From: Bauldia sp965232525
GTDB lineage: Bacteria > Pseudomonadota > Alphaproteobacteria > Rhizobiales > Kaistiaceae
Length of the DNA stretch: 64,000 nt
Direction: 5' to 3'
NCBI RefSeq assembly: GCF_965232525.1
Contig: NZ_OZ246980.1
Span: forward strand, 434,001-498,000
A model generated the notes under the pieces. It was not told the origin of the DNA. It did no database searches and worked only from the letters and a program-made list of their open reading frames with translations. This document shows positions 1-8,393 of this stretch, one piece after another; position 1 is the stretch's first letter, and each line of letters opens with the position of its first letter. Position numbers and translations under genes: made by a program.

Positions 1-475
1 GTTCGAGTTTTTGAAGGCCCGAACTGAAACGCGTTTGATAATGCTCCGGCGACACAATCCCCGGCCAGTTTTTCAATCGTTCTTGCGCCAATGACAGGTA
101 GTAGCTGGCTGGTTCTCGCACGTATGCAATCAACCGGACGTCATCCGACAGGTCCTTGAGATAATCGACCAGACCATCCAGATTTCTACTGTTTCGATCT
201 CTGGTAACGACACCACCTAATTCCTCGGATGAAAGAATGATCGTTTTGTCTTGATTCGCGCGTATTAACTTCGCCAGCCGGCCCAATTTTGAACTGCTCT
301 CATCATCGGGGCCATCATTATCTATCAATGAGCAGAGAAAGCGTTGCTTGAATCTCGTGTCGACCAGCGGATAAAGAATACCGCGGTCCAGAAGTTCCGT
401 CGTGTTTGCCCTTAAGCTGAGTTGAAGGCTGGTCGTTCCAGTCTTCGGAAAACCTATATGCAAAATGATTGGCAT
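1..475 (-). CDS. Sulfotransferase family protein (3' end beyond window)
   Basis: Reading the minus strand from ATG at 475 gives an uninterrupted 158-codon frame that runs off the left edge. The N-terminus carries the 5'-phosphosulfate (PAPS) loop GFPKTGTTSLQ at residues 8-18. A 3'-phosphate-like segment YVREPASYYLS lies near residue 125. Both are characteristic of PAPS-dependent sulfotransferases, which move sulfate from PAPS to a hydroxyl or amine acceptor; the acceptor cannot be read from this fragment. Base composition and codon use (many AGA, TTA and ATA-type codons) are visibly less GC-rich than the neighbours, which hints at acquisition. The C-terminal half is missing only because of the window boundary. 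Confidence 0.8.
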   Translation of the reverse strand, partial: MPIILHIGFPKTGTTSLQLSLRANTTELLDRGILYPLVDTRFKQRFLCSLIDNDGPDDESSSKLGRLAKLIRANQDKTIILSSEELGGVVTRDRNSRNLDGLVDYLKDLSDDVRLIAYVREPASYYLSLAQERLKNWPGIVSPEHYQTRFSSGLQKLE

Positions 476-688
476 CAGCTGCGTTGACGTCTCAGTCGCC
501 CCCCGGTCCAGACTGGCGGACGGTATCAAAACAGCCAGCTGCGCTAAAGGGAAACAGCGCTCTACGCGGCTATGCCCCACAGGGGGCCGTCGTTTAGTCC
601 AAACACCGGGTCACACGCCGGCGCGTGTGTTTAGCATCTCGCGGTTTCGACACTAGGCCCGTCTTAGAGTTGCGGCGGAGCAAGAAAT

Positions 689-712
689 CCGGCGCGGAGA
701 ACCCCGCGCCGG
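689..712 (-). terminator. Intrinsic terminator candidate for the methyltransferase gene
   Basis: A 9-bp perfect inverted repeat (CCGGCGCGG and CCGCGCCGG, 6-nt loop) lies 12 bp past the stop codon at 725. On the minus strand it is followed by a short T-rich stretch (ATTTCTT). The T-tract is imperfect, so efficiency is uncertain. Confidence 0.5.
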
Positions 713-724
713 GTCAGGTTTCAG

Positions 725-1543
725 CTAGGCTTTGGTGATCACGGCCTCGAGGTAGGCGCTCGGCAACACCAGCGTGCCGTCGGTCGCACGGTTGTGCTCG
801 TCGAGCAGGGTCATCAGCCCCGACTCCAGCGCGCTTTGGGCCCCCGCATCGATCGCAGCGAAGGCCTTGTGCATCGGACCGTAGTAGTCACGGAACACGG
901 TCACGAAATGCCCGGGCGAGCGATAGCGGAACGTAAAGGCCTTGCTTTCGCAGGCAATGCGGGCGGAGGGACCGCACAGAGTCTGGAGATGGTCCTGCGT
1001 CCCCCAGAGCGCCGGCGACTTGAGCCCCGGCGCCGGTGGCACGAACTTGCCGATCAGCTTGAACATCTGGCCGACGAAGCTGTCCGGCGTCCAGTTGGCT
1101 AGCGCGATCCGTCCGCCGGACCGGCAGACCCGCATCATTTCATCGGCGGCCTTCTGCTGGTTGGGCGTGAACATGACGCCGAACGTGGAAAGCACTGCGT
1201 CGAACGCGTCGTCCGCGAAGGGAAGCGCCTCGACGTCCGCGGTCTGGAAATCCACGGTCAGCCTTTCGGCGGCCGCACGTTCACTTCCGCGTTCCAGCAG
1301 GGTCGGAACATAGTCCGTCGATGTGACATCGGCGAAGCGTCGTGCCGCGGCGAGAGTCGCATTGCCGTTACCCGCCGCGACGTCGAGCACGCGCTCGTCG
1401 GAGCGGATATCGGCGGCCTCGCAGAGTTCCTCGCCGACAATCTGCAGCGTGGTACCGACGACTGCATAGTCGCCCGAACTCCACGCGGCCTGCTGGCGGG
1501 CCTTGATGGTTTCTAGGTCGACTGTGGGAGCCTGGATGTTCAT
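725..1543 (-). CDS. Class I SAM-dependent methyltransferase (UbiE/type-11 like)
   Basis: A 272-residue protein with the Rossmann SAM-binding motif I VLDVAAGNGN at residues 52-61, an acidic motif II region around TSTDYVPTL, and the post-I motif ADVEALPFADDAFDAV typical of methyltransferase family 11. The substrate is not identifiable. The ATG at 1543 is chosen over upstream in-frame codons because an AAAGGACAG ribosome-binding site lies just before it and homology-like sequence begins here. It is divergent from the AraC-type regulator at 1718 across 174 bp, so the regulator is a likely controller of this gene. Confidence 0.82.
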   Translation of the reverse strand: MNIQAPTVDLETIKARQQAAWSSGDYAVVGTTLQIVGEELCEAADIRSDERVLDVAAGNGNATLAAARRFADVTSTDYVPTLLERGSERAAAERLTVDFQTADVEALPFADDAFDAVLSTFGVMFTPNQQKAADEMMRVCRSGGRIALANWTPDSFVGQMFKLIGKFVPPAPGLKSPALWGTQDHLQTLCGPSARIACESKAFTFRYRSPGHFVTVFRDYYGPMHKAFAAIDAGAQSALESGLMTLLDEHNRATDGTLVLPSAYLEAVITKA

Positions 1544-1717
1544 GGGTCTGTCCTTTCGTGTAAGCCGCCTAAGCGGCGATTGGGTGTGGCTCCCTGATAG
1601 ACAGTCGTGCCGGATAGGCGAATGATCGGCCATCCGGGATGCTTGACAGAACGTCCGGAATTGCCGACGCCTAGCCGCCAGATCCAAGCTCGCTTGGGTA
1701 AAAACGGCCGTGAAACA

Positions 1718-2713
1718 ATGACGGTAGATGCACTATCGGATGTGCTGAATGCGGTGCGGCTAACCGGCGCGACGTTCTTCGAGGTCGCCGGCAGGGCACC
1801 CTGGGTCGCCGAAGCGGCGACCCCGGACATGATCCTGCCGATGGTGCTCCCTGGCGCCGAACACCTGATTTCGTACCATGTCGTTACCGAAGGGCGCTGC
1901 TACGCCCGCTTGGTCGATGGCGATCCGGTGGAGATCGAAGCCGGCGGGGTCGTGTTGGTTTGCCATGGCGATCCGCATCTCCTGGCCAGTGCTAAGAGCC
2001 TGCGGAGCAACCCGGAAGTGGCCGAAGCGTTGCCCTTCGATGCCGAGCAGCTTCCGTTCTACATTCACTATGGTGAGGGCGAAGCGGTGACAACGCGGCT
2101 GGTCTGCGGCTTTCTCGCCTGCGACGCCCGGCCGTTCAATCCGCTCCTCGAACACCTGCCGCCGATGATCACGGCCTACGACAAACCCGGCGAGGACGAT
2201 GGATGGCTGTCCCAGTTCATCCGCTTTGCCATGTCCGAGTCCGCCGACAAGAGGGCCGGCGGAGAAAGCGTCCTCGCCAAGCTCAGCGAGTTGATGTTCA
2301 TCGAGGTGGTTCGGCGCTATCTCGACGGCCTACCGTCGGACCGCACCGGCTGGCTGGCGGGCCTGCGCGATCCGTTCGTCGGCAAGGCGCTGTCACTGAT
2401 GCACGCTCAGCCGGCGCATGGCTGGACGATCGAGGAGCTGGCACGCGGGGTTGGTCTGTCGCGATCGGTGATGGCCGAACGGTTCACCGATCTCGTCGGC
2501 ATGCCGCCGATGCAGTATCTGGCGCGGTGGCGGATGCAGATCGCCGCTAGCATGCTCAGCGGCGGCAACGCGACGATGGCGGTGATCGCCAACAGGATCG
2601 GCTACGAATCCGAGGCAGCCTTCAGCCGCGCCTTCAAGAAGGTCGTTGGCGAACCCCCCTCGACCTGGCGCCGGCGGGCGGAGAAGGCAGCGCAATCGGT
2701 CCAGGCAGCCTGA
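1718..2713 (+). CDS. AraC-family transcriptional regulator with N-terminal cupin domain
   Basis: A 331-residue protein. Residues about 1-190 form a cupin-type sensor region (AraC-binding-like, with HLISYHVVTEGRCYARL and IEAGGVVLVCHGDPH). The C-terminal ~100 residues contain two helix-turn-helix motifs of the AraC/XylS family (WTIEELARGVGLSRS and MAVIANRIGYESEAAFSRAF), ending FKKVVGEPPSTWRR. The ATG at 1718 follows a weak purine-rich leader; in-frame upstream extension to 1607 has no family-like sequence. It lies head-to-head with the methyltransferase gene, suggesting local regulation of that gene. The inducer is unknown. Confidence 0.88.
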   Translation: MTVDALSDVLNAVRLTGATFFEVAGRAPWVAEAATPDMILPMVLPGAEHLISYHVVTEGRCYARLVDGDPVEIEAGGVVLVCHGDPHLLASAKSLRSNPEVAEALPFDAEQLPFYIHYGEGEAVTTRLVCGFLACDARPFNPLLEHLPPMITAYDKPGEDDGWLSQFIRFAMSESADKRAGGESVLAKLSELMFIEVVRRYLDGLPSDRTGWLAGLRDPFVGKALSLMHAQPAHGWTIEELARGVGLSRSVMAERFTDLVGMPPMQYLARWRMQIAASMLSGGNATMAVIANRIGYESEAAFSRAFKKVVGEPPSTWRRRAEKAAQSVQAA

Positions 2714-2729
2714 CGTCTACCGGAACGGC

Positions 2730-4157
2730 TTAGCTCGCCTTGCGCAGCGGCGGTTGTTGCGAGCCGAAGGCGGGCACGTTCAGCGGCTTTTCCAGCGTCT
2801 CGAGGAACGTGTCGCACCAGTTATTCACATGATACTGGCGCAGGCGGTCGAACATCCCGCGCCAGCGCGAGATACGTTCGTCGAGCGGCATGGAGATGGC
2901 GCCAGCAATCGCACCAGCGGTCGATTCCAAATCGTACGGATTGACGAGCACGGCGCCATCAAGCTCCCGCGCAGCCCCCGCGAACCGCGATAGGACAAGC
3001 ACGCCGGGGTTTTCCGGGTCCTGCGCCGCAACATATTCCTTGGCGACGAGGTTCATGCCGTCGCGAAGCGGCGTGACCAACCCAACATCGGACATGCGGT
3101 AGAGCCCCGCAAGGGTGGTGCGCCGGATGGTGCGATTGATGTAGCGGATCGGCGTCCAGTCGAGGTCGCTGAAGGCGCCGTTGATGCGCCCGGCGGTTTC
3201 CGCGATCTCGCGCTGCATGTCCGCGTATTCTGGCACCTCAGAGCGCGACTTCGGGGTGATCTGCAGATAGACGACCTTGCCCATCGAAGATGGGTTGTTG
3301 TCGAGATACCGCTCATAGGCAAGCATTCGCTGATCGATGCCCTTGGAGTAATCGAGGCGATCGACGCCGATGATCAGCTTGCGGTTCTCCAGGCTTTCTT
3401 CCATGCGATGAACGAGCGAGGTTTCCCGCGCTTCCACCGCCATCTTGGCGAATTCGTCGGTCTCGATGCCGATCGGAAATGCGGCGATCCGGAACTCGCG
3501 CTCGCCGGCCCGGAACGTTCCACGGCTAGTCTCGCGCCCGATGCCTTCGCGAACCATGCAGTTGATGAAATTCTCGGCGTCATAATCGATCTGGAAGCCG
3601 ACCAGATCGTAGGCAGTGAACGTCTCCAGCAGCCGCCGATGCCAGGGCATGGCGGAGAAGACATCCGGTGGTGGCCAGGGAATGTGGAGGAAAAAGCCGA
3701 TCTTGTTGGTGATGCCGCGAGCCCGCAATTCCGCGGCGAGCGGGATCAGATGATAGTCCTGCACCCAGATCTCGTCATCGGGCTTGACCTCGGCCGCGAG
3801 GATCCGCGCGAACAGGGCGTTGACCCGGAAATAGCCGGACGTGTCGCGCCGGTCGAAGTCGGCGAGATCGAGCCGATAGTGCAAGAGCGGCCACAACGCC
3901 CGGTTGGCGAAGCCGCTGTAGTATTCCTCGATATCGCGCTGGGTGAGATCGACCAACGAGAAGGTGATGTTCCCCTCGACGCGGGTCTTGACCCGCTCGC
4001 TGTCCGCCTCGGAAGCGGCGGTTTCGCCGGACCAGCCAAGCCAGAGACCGCCGCGTTCCCGCAGGGCGGCCTGAAGCGCCACCGCCAGCCCCCCCGCGCT
4101 CGCCCGCTTGTCTTCCGGCGGCGGAACGCGGTTGGAAACGACGATGAGCCTGCCCAC
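2730..4157 (-). CDS. otsA: Trehalose-6-phosphate synthase (OtsA, GT20)
   Basis: Transfers glucose from UDP-glucose to glucose-6-phosphate to make trehalose 6-phosphate, a step in osmoprotectant and stress metabolism. Family landmarks are in order: VSNRVPPP near the N-terminus, GGLAVAL, WLGWSGE, VQDYHLIPL, FFLHIPWP, GVDRLDYSKG and DGMNLVAKEYV. The length of 475 aa matches E. coli OtsA (474). A GTG start at 4157 is preferred because GGGAGG lies 5 nt upstream, and the sequence before it has no family counterpart. No otsB phosphatase is visible next to it, so it must be elsewhere or replaced. The 196-bp upstream gap is locally AT-rich and may hold its own promoter. Confidence 0.95.
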   Translation of the reverse strand: MGRLIVVSNRVPPPEDKRASAGGLAVALQAALRERGGLWLGWSGETAASEADSERVKTRVEGNITFSLVDLTQRDIEEYYSGFANRALWPLLHYRLDLADFDRRDTSGYFRVNALFARILAAEVKPDDEIWVQDYHLIPLAAELRARGITNKIGFFLHIPWPPPDVFSAMPWHRRLLETFTAYDLVGFQIDYDAENFINCMVREGIGRETSRGTFRAGEREFRIAAFPIGIETDEFAKMAVEARETSLVHRMEESLENRKLIIGVDRLDYSKGIDQRMLAYERYLDNNPSSMGKVVYLQITPKSRSEVPEYADMQREIAETAGRINGAFSDLDWTPIRYINRTIRRTTLAGLYRMSDVGLVTPLRDGMNLVAKEYVAAQDPENPGVLVLSRFAGAARELDGAVLVNPYDLESTAGAIAGAISMPLDERISRWRGMFDRLRQYHVNNWCDTFLETLEKPLNVPAFGSQQPPLRKAS

Positions 4158-4228
4158 AATGACCTCCCGATTGCATTGGAGCCATCGCGGCAAACCGAAA
4201 GTGACGGATCCGCGCCCGCGATGACCCG

Positions 4229-4285
4229 ATGATTCCTATATATTGCGTCGCAGCATGAATTACCACCAAAATCGGTCAACCATTT
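4229..4285 (-). promoter_or_regulatory. AT-rich candidate promoter region of otsA
   Basis: Within otherwise GC-rich DNA this stretch contains TATATAGGAAT on the minus strand about 75-85 bp before the otsA start, a plausible -10 element. No convincing -35 hexamer at 16-18 bp was found, so only the AT-rich character and the -10-like match support it. Confidence 0.3.
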
Positions 4286-4353
4286 GATCTTGCAGCGCGA
4301 ATAGGGCCGAAAATCCGCCCCGCGTGACCATCGTTGAGACTAAGAGGATTGGG

Positions 4354-5349
4354 TCAGTCAGACGCGCGAACGGCAACCGCCACACCGTTCTCCAACCCGA
4401 GCAGGAAGACCGGTCGATCTCCCTGTTCAATCACGCCGATCGCCGTCGCAGCCCGGCCACCGAGCGGTACCTGACCAAGGTCCAAGATCCGCCCGTCCTT
4501 CGCGGCAACGAACCGAAGGATCGTTCGTTTCGCATCCGGTACAACAAGGTCGAGGACACCATCCTCATCGATGTCGACGGTCGCAGAGAGAGCCAACTCG
4601 GTCGAGCCGATGGCGTGGTTGGAGAATCCGCGCGCCGCGTCGAGACGCTCCAGTCCGCCGTCATCGAGAGTCCAGAATTCGAGGCGCCCGCCGATGTGCG
4701 GGGTCACGACGATGGCGATGTCCGGCGACCCGTCACCACTGTAGTCGGCGATACCTGCCACATTCAGCCAACGATTGGCGCGGCCGATGGTCGGGGTAGC
4801 CGCAACTTCCGACAGCCTACCGGCCGCGGCGCCATAGACAGCCAATCCGGCACCTTCCCTGACATTCGCACGGATGGTGACCACTTCTTCGGCACCGTCG
4901 CCATCGAGGTCGACGATCCGCGGTGTCAGGTCCTCGAAGACGTGATCATCGTGGAGGCGGTGGGTCAGCCGCTCACCGCCGGCGATCACGGTGAGAGCGC
5001 CGCCCTCAATCCGGTCGCCGAGCACGCCATGACCGTAACGATCGGTGGGTTCGGCGTACCAGGCCTCGGTGACGTTTCCGGTGCCGGTCGCGATCGCGCC
5101 ATGAGGGATGCCGTCGGGAGCCGATGAGATGGCGGGCGGCGTCGCGTCCGCGCGGCAAATCCCGCCATCGCATGCCTCAAGCCGGATCCAACCCCCGGCT
5201 TTCACGTAGACCGCAGGCCCGTCTTGGCGGAGTTCGGTGACAGGGCCGGGAAGGTTCAGGCGTTCGACGATCCACGCCGAAGCATGAGCCGGCGATACGG
5301 ACGCAACCGCGGCGGCGATGAGCAATGCAAGGGAGAGCGTCGGCACCAC
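4354..5349 (-). CDS. Secreted FG-GAP/VCBS repeat protein
   Basis: A protein of about 331 residues with a signal peptide (LSLALLIAAAVASVSPAHASA) followed by a beta-propeller-like body. Three acidic calcium-loop motifs of FG-GAP repeats are visible: DLDGDGAEEVV, DYSGDGSPDIAI and DIDEDGVLDLVV. A periplasmic or secreted calcium-binding propeller is likely; no enzymatic motif was seen. The start is assigned to GTG at 5349 (or the adjacent GTG at 5346), only 2 bp after the lepA stop; any in-frame ATG further upstream would lie inside lepA. The spacing suggests translational coupling to lepA. Confidence 0.75.
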   Translation of the reverse strand: MVPTLSLALLIAAAVASVSPAHASAWIVERLNLPGPVTELRQDGPAVYVKAGGWIRLEACDGGICRADATPPAISSAPDGIPHGAIATGTGNVTEAWYAEPTDRYGHGVLGDRIEGGALTVIAGGERLTHRLHDDHVFEDLTPRIVDLDGDGAEEVVTIRANVREGAGLAVYGAAAGRLSEVAATPTIGRANRWLNVAGIADYSGDGSPDIAIVVTPHIGGRLEFWTLDDGGLERLDAARGFSNHAIGSTELALSATVDIDEDGVLDLVVPDAKRTILRFVAAKDGRILDLGQVPLGGRAATAIGVIEQGDRPVFLLGLENGVAVAVRASD

Positions 5350-5351
5350 CC

Positions 5352-7193
5352 CTATTCGTCCATCTTCAACGCAGCGATGAAGGCTTCCTGCGGAATCTCG
5401 ACCTTGCCGAACTGCCGCATCTTCTTCTTGCCTTCCTTCTGCTTCTCCAGAAGCTTGCGCTTGCGGGTCACGTCCCCGCCATAACATTTCGCGAGCACGT
5501 CCTTACGCAGGGCGCGGATCGTTTCGCGGGCGATGACCTTGCCGCCGAGCGCCGCCTGGATCGGCACCTGGAACATGTGCGGCGGGATCAGTTCCTTGAG
5601 CTTCTCGCACATCGCCCGGCCGCGGCGCTCGGCCTGGCTCCGGTGAACCAGCACCGACAATGCGTCGACCGGCTCGCCGTTGACCAGGATCTGCATCTTG
5701 ACCAGATCGCCGACCCGGTAGTCGGTGAGTTGGTAGTCGAACGAGGCATAGCCTTTCGAAACCGATTTCAGGCGATCGTAGAAATCGAACACAACCTCGT
5801 TGAGCGGCAAATCGTACTGCACCATGGCACGGTTGCCGACATAGGAGAGGTCGACCTGGACGCCCCGCCGCTCCTGACAGAGTTTCAGGATGCCGCCGAG
5901 ATATTCGTCCGGGGTCATGATCGTGGCGCGGAGCCACGGTTCGGCGATCTCGCGCACCTTGACCGGATCCGGCATGTCAGCCGGATTGTGAAGTTCGATC
6001 TCCTCGCCGTTGGTGAGCGTGATGCGATAGACCACCGACGGCGCGGTCGCGATCAGGTCGAGGTCGAACTCGCGGCTCAGACGCTCCTGGACGATTTCGA
6101 GATGGAGCAACCCGAGGAAACCGCAGCGGAAGCCGAACCCGAGCGCGGCCGAGGTTTCCATCTCCGCCGTGAACGCTGCATCGTTGAGCCGTAACTTGGC
6201 GATCGCCGCGCGCAGATTCTCGAAGTCGGCGGCGTCGACAGGGAAGATGCCGCAGAACACCACCGGCTGCGCCGGCCGGAAGCCGGGGAGCGGCGTCTCG
6301 GCCGGTTGGCGATCGTCGGTGATGGTGTCGCCGACCGCGGTGTCGGCGACTTCCTTGATCGAGGCGGTGAGAAAGCCCAGTTCGCCGGGCTTGAGCTCCG
6401 GCCGGTCGACCAGCCGCGGGGTGAAGACGCCGACCTTGTCGACATCGTGGGCGGCGCCGGTTCCCATCAGCCGGATGCGCATGCCCTTGCGTAATACACC
6501 GTCGATGACCCGAACCAGGACGACGACTCCGAGATAGGCGTCGTACCAGGAATCGACCAGCAGCGCCTTGAGCGGCGCTTCGACATCGCCTCTCGGCGGC
6601 GGCAGACGGGTGACGATCGCTTCGAGGACGTCCGTGACACCCTGTCCCGTTTTGGCGGAAATCTCGATAGCGTCACTAGCATCGAGGCCGATCACGTCCT
6701 CGATCTGCTGCTTGATCCGCTCCGGCTCCGCCGCCGGCAGGTCGACCTTGTTCAGGACCGGGACGATCTCGTGATCGTTGTCGAGTGCCTGATAGACGTT
6801 GGCGAGCGTCTGCGCCTCCACGCCCTGGCTAGCGTCGACCACCAGCAGTGAACCTTCGCAGGCAGCGAGTGACCGGTTCACCTCGTAGGCGAAATCGACA
6901 TGGCCGGGGGTATCGATGAGGTTGAGCGTATAGTCCCTGCCGTCCTTCGCCCGATAACTCAGGCGCACGGTCTGCGCCTTGATGGTGATGCCGCGCTCCC
7001 GCTCGATGTCGAGGGAATCGAGCACCTGCTCTTTCATCTCGCGTTCGCTGAGCCCGCCACACATCTGGATCAGGCGGTCGGCGAGCGTCGACTTGCCGTG
7101 ATCGATGTGGGCGATGATGGCGAAGTTGCGGATCGTATCGATCGGCTCCGGTGCCGGCCGCACCACGGTATCTGTCTTCAATGCTTCGGTCAT
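5352..7193 (-). CDS. lepA: Elongation factor 4 (LepA), back-translocating GTPase
   Basis: A 613-residue translational GTPase. G1 is AHIDHGKSTL (residues 28-37); G2/G3 appear as ERGITIKAQ and DTPGHVDF; G4 is NKVDLP. Domains II, III and V follow, and the LepA-specific C-terminus ends in KKMRQFGKVEIPQEAF. LepA acts on stalled or mistranslocated ribosomes. The ATG at 7193 gives the usual length; the in-frame extension to 7241 lacks family sequence. The HxlR gene ends 48 bp upstream, on the same strand. Confidence 0.97.
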   Translation of the reverse strand: MTEALKTDTVVRPAPEPIDTIRNFAIIAHIDHGKSTLADRLIQMCGGLSEREMKEQVLDSLDIERERGITIKAQTVRLSYRAKDGRDYTLNLIDTPGHVDFAYEVNRSLAACEGSLLVVDASQGVEAQTLANVYQALDNDHEIVPVLNKVDLPAAEPERIKQQIEDVIGLDASDAIEISAKTGQGVTDVLEAIVTRLPPPRGDVEAPLKALLVDSWYDAYLGVVVLVRVIDGVLRKGMRIRLMGTGAAHDVDKVGVFTPRLVDRPELKPGELGFLTASIKEVADTAVGDTITDDRQPAETPLPGFRPAQPVVFCGIFPVDAADFENLRAAIAKLRLNDAAFTAEMETSAALGFGFRCGFLGLLHLEIVQERLSREFDLDLIATAPSVVYRITLTNGEEIELHNPADMPDPVKVREIAEPWLRATIMTPDEYLGGILKLCQERRGVQVDLSYVGNRAMVQYDLPLNEVVFDFYDRLKSVSKGYASFDYQLTDYRVGDLVKMQILVNGEPVDALSVLVHRSQAERRGRAMCEKLKELIPPHMFQVPIQAALGGKVIARETIRALRKDVLAKCYGGDVTRKRKLLEKQKEGKKKMRQFGKVEIPQEAFIAALKMDE

Positions 7194-7241
7194 AAGGCGG
7201 CATGTAACATCGGCGCACCGCCAGACAAAGGGGGGCCGCAC

Positions 7242-7646
7242 TTACGGCGTATCATCCTTGTCGGAAACGAAGTCGTCGGGCTTCGCCGCGAGGAAATCCG
7301 GACCGGGTTCCCAGGTCTCCGGCACCGTGGCGTGGCCCCACACCGCGATCGCCTGGATGACCGGCAACAGCGCCGCCCCGCGCTTCGTCAGTCGATACTC
7401 GAACCGTTCCGGCCGCTCCTGGTACCTATGACGGCGAAGGATTCCGAACGCCTCCAGTCGTTTCAGCCGATCGGTCAGGATGTTGCGCTTGATGCCTTCC
7501 GGGCTCTCGAGGAACTCCGAGAAACGCCGCCGGCCAGCGATCATGTCGCGGACGACGACCAGCGTCCACTTGTCCCCGATGATGTCCAGTGCCGTGGCGA
7601 TGGGACAGCGCGAGCGCGCGGGGAGGTCTTTAGGCATTTCAGTCAT
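7242..7646 (-). CDS. HxlR-family winged-helix transcriptional regulator
   Basis: A 134-residue regulator with the HxlR signature: a single N-terminal cysteine (Cys14) in CPIATALDIIGDKWTLVVVRD, the winged helix IKRNILTDRLKRLEAFGIL, and YRLTKRGAALLPV. Family members often sense electrophiles, quinones or disulfide stress through that cysteine. It is divergent from a glutathione transferase gene at 7723, and the 76-bp intergenic region carries two related operator-like repeats, so auto-repression and repression of the transferase are likely. Confidence 0.93.
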   Translation of the reverse strand: MTEMPKDLPARSRCPIATALDIIGDKWTLVVVRDMIAGRRRFSEFLESPEGIKRNILTDRLKRLEAFGILRRHRYQERPERFEYRLTKRGAALLPVIQAIAVWGHATVPETWEPGPDFLAAKPDDFVSDKDDTP

Positions 7647-7649
7647 ATA

Positions 7650-7672
7650 GTGAGTTGCAAAAGGAGACTCAA
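7650..7672. promoter_or_regulatory. Second, imperfect HxlR operator candidate
   Basis: The half-site GTGAGTTGC is identical to the reverse complement of the right arm of the repeat at 7686-7708. The opposite arm (GAGACTCAA) matches only partly. It starts 4 bp from the HxlR start codon, a position suited to autoregulation. Confidence 0.5.
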
Positions 7673-7685
7673 TCGGCTAGGTATA

Positions 7686-7708
7686 GTAAGTTGCGAAACG
7701 CAACTCAC
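7686..7708. promoter_or_regulatory. HxlR operator candidate: near-perfect inverted repeat
   Basis: The core AGTTGCGAAACGCAACT (7689-7705) is a perfect 7+3+7 palindrome. Two further paired bases on each side (GT and AC) flank one mismatch. It sits 15 bp before the glutathione transferase start and 40 bp before the HxlR start on the opposite strand. HxlR proteins bind such dyads as dimers; the link to this regulator is inferred from position and from the second copy at 7650. Confidence 0.65.
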
Positions 7709-7722
7709 TTCAGGGGACAAAC

Positions 7723-8352
7723 ATGAGCCATCCGATGAAAGTCTACACAAACCCAATCTCCACCAACACGAAACGTGTCCACGTCCTGTCCCGCGAGCTG
7801 GGTCTGGAAAACGAAACGGTGCCGATCGATTTCACTACCGGCGAACACAAGACCCCGGAGTTCCTCGCCAGGAACCCGAACGGCAAGCTGCCGGTCGTCG
7901 AACTCGATGGCCGGGATCAGTGGGAATCGCCGGCGATCATCATCGATCTGGCTGAGCGCCATCGCAGTTCGCTGTTCCCGCCGGCCGGTCGCGACCGAAC
8001 CGAGGTCCTGCGCTGGATGTTCTGGAACGCCAGTCACCTCGAGCCGGCGATCTTCGCCGCCGTCTTTGAAGTCGTCTTCAAGCCCCAGATTCCAGGTGCC
8101 GCGTTCGACCCAGAGCGGTATGCAAAAGCCGAGGCCGACTTCAACCGCTTTGCCGCGGTCCTTGATGCCAGTCTCGCCAACCGGCTGTGGATCGCCGGCG
8201 ACACCTTCACGGTCGCCGACATCGCGATCGGCACGACGGCGGAGGTCGCCGATGTCGGCAAGCTGTCCGTCGATCCTCTTCCGAACCTCGGCGGATGGCT
8301 GACCCGCCTGTCGGCGCGGGAAAGCTGGGGACCCAAAGCCCTCGCAGCGTAA
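7723..8352 (+). CDS. Glutathione S-transferase family protein
   Basis: A 209-residue protein with an N-terminal thioredoxin-like domain (residues 5-85) showing NPISTNTKR near the catalytic position, the cis-proline motif NGKLPVV and the gamma-glutamyl-binding ESPAI. A helical C-terminal domain follows (RLWIAGDTFTVADIAIG is the conserved N-capping/hydrophobic staple region). It conjugates glutathione to electrophiles or acts on related substrates; the specific substrate is unknown. Divergent from the HxlR regulator and probably controlled by it. Confidence 0.92.
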   Translation: MSHPMKVYTNPISTNTKRVHVLSRELGLENETVPIDFTTGEHKTPEFLARNPNGKLPVVELDGRDQWESPAIIIDLAERHRSSLFPPAGRDRTEVLRWMFWNASHLEPAIFAAVFEVVFKPQIPGAAFDPERYAKAEADFNRFAAVLDASLANRLWIAGDTFTVADIAIGTTAEVADVGKLSVDPLPNLGGWLTRLSARESWGPKALAA

Positions 8353-8393
8353 CAGCCCCTCCACAAGCCGGCGGCCCGAGCGGGTCGCCGGCC

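Noticed and set aside
465..656. 63-codon plus-strand frame at the left end
   Set aside because: It overlaps the sulfotransferase start on the other strand, has no ribosome-binding site and no recognisable sequence.
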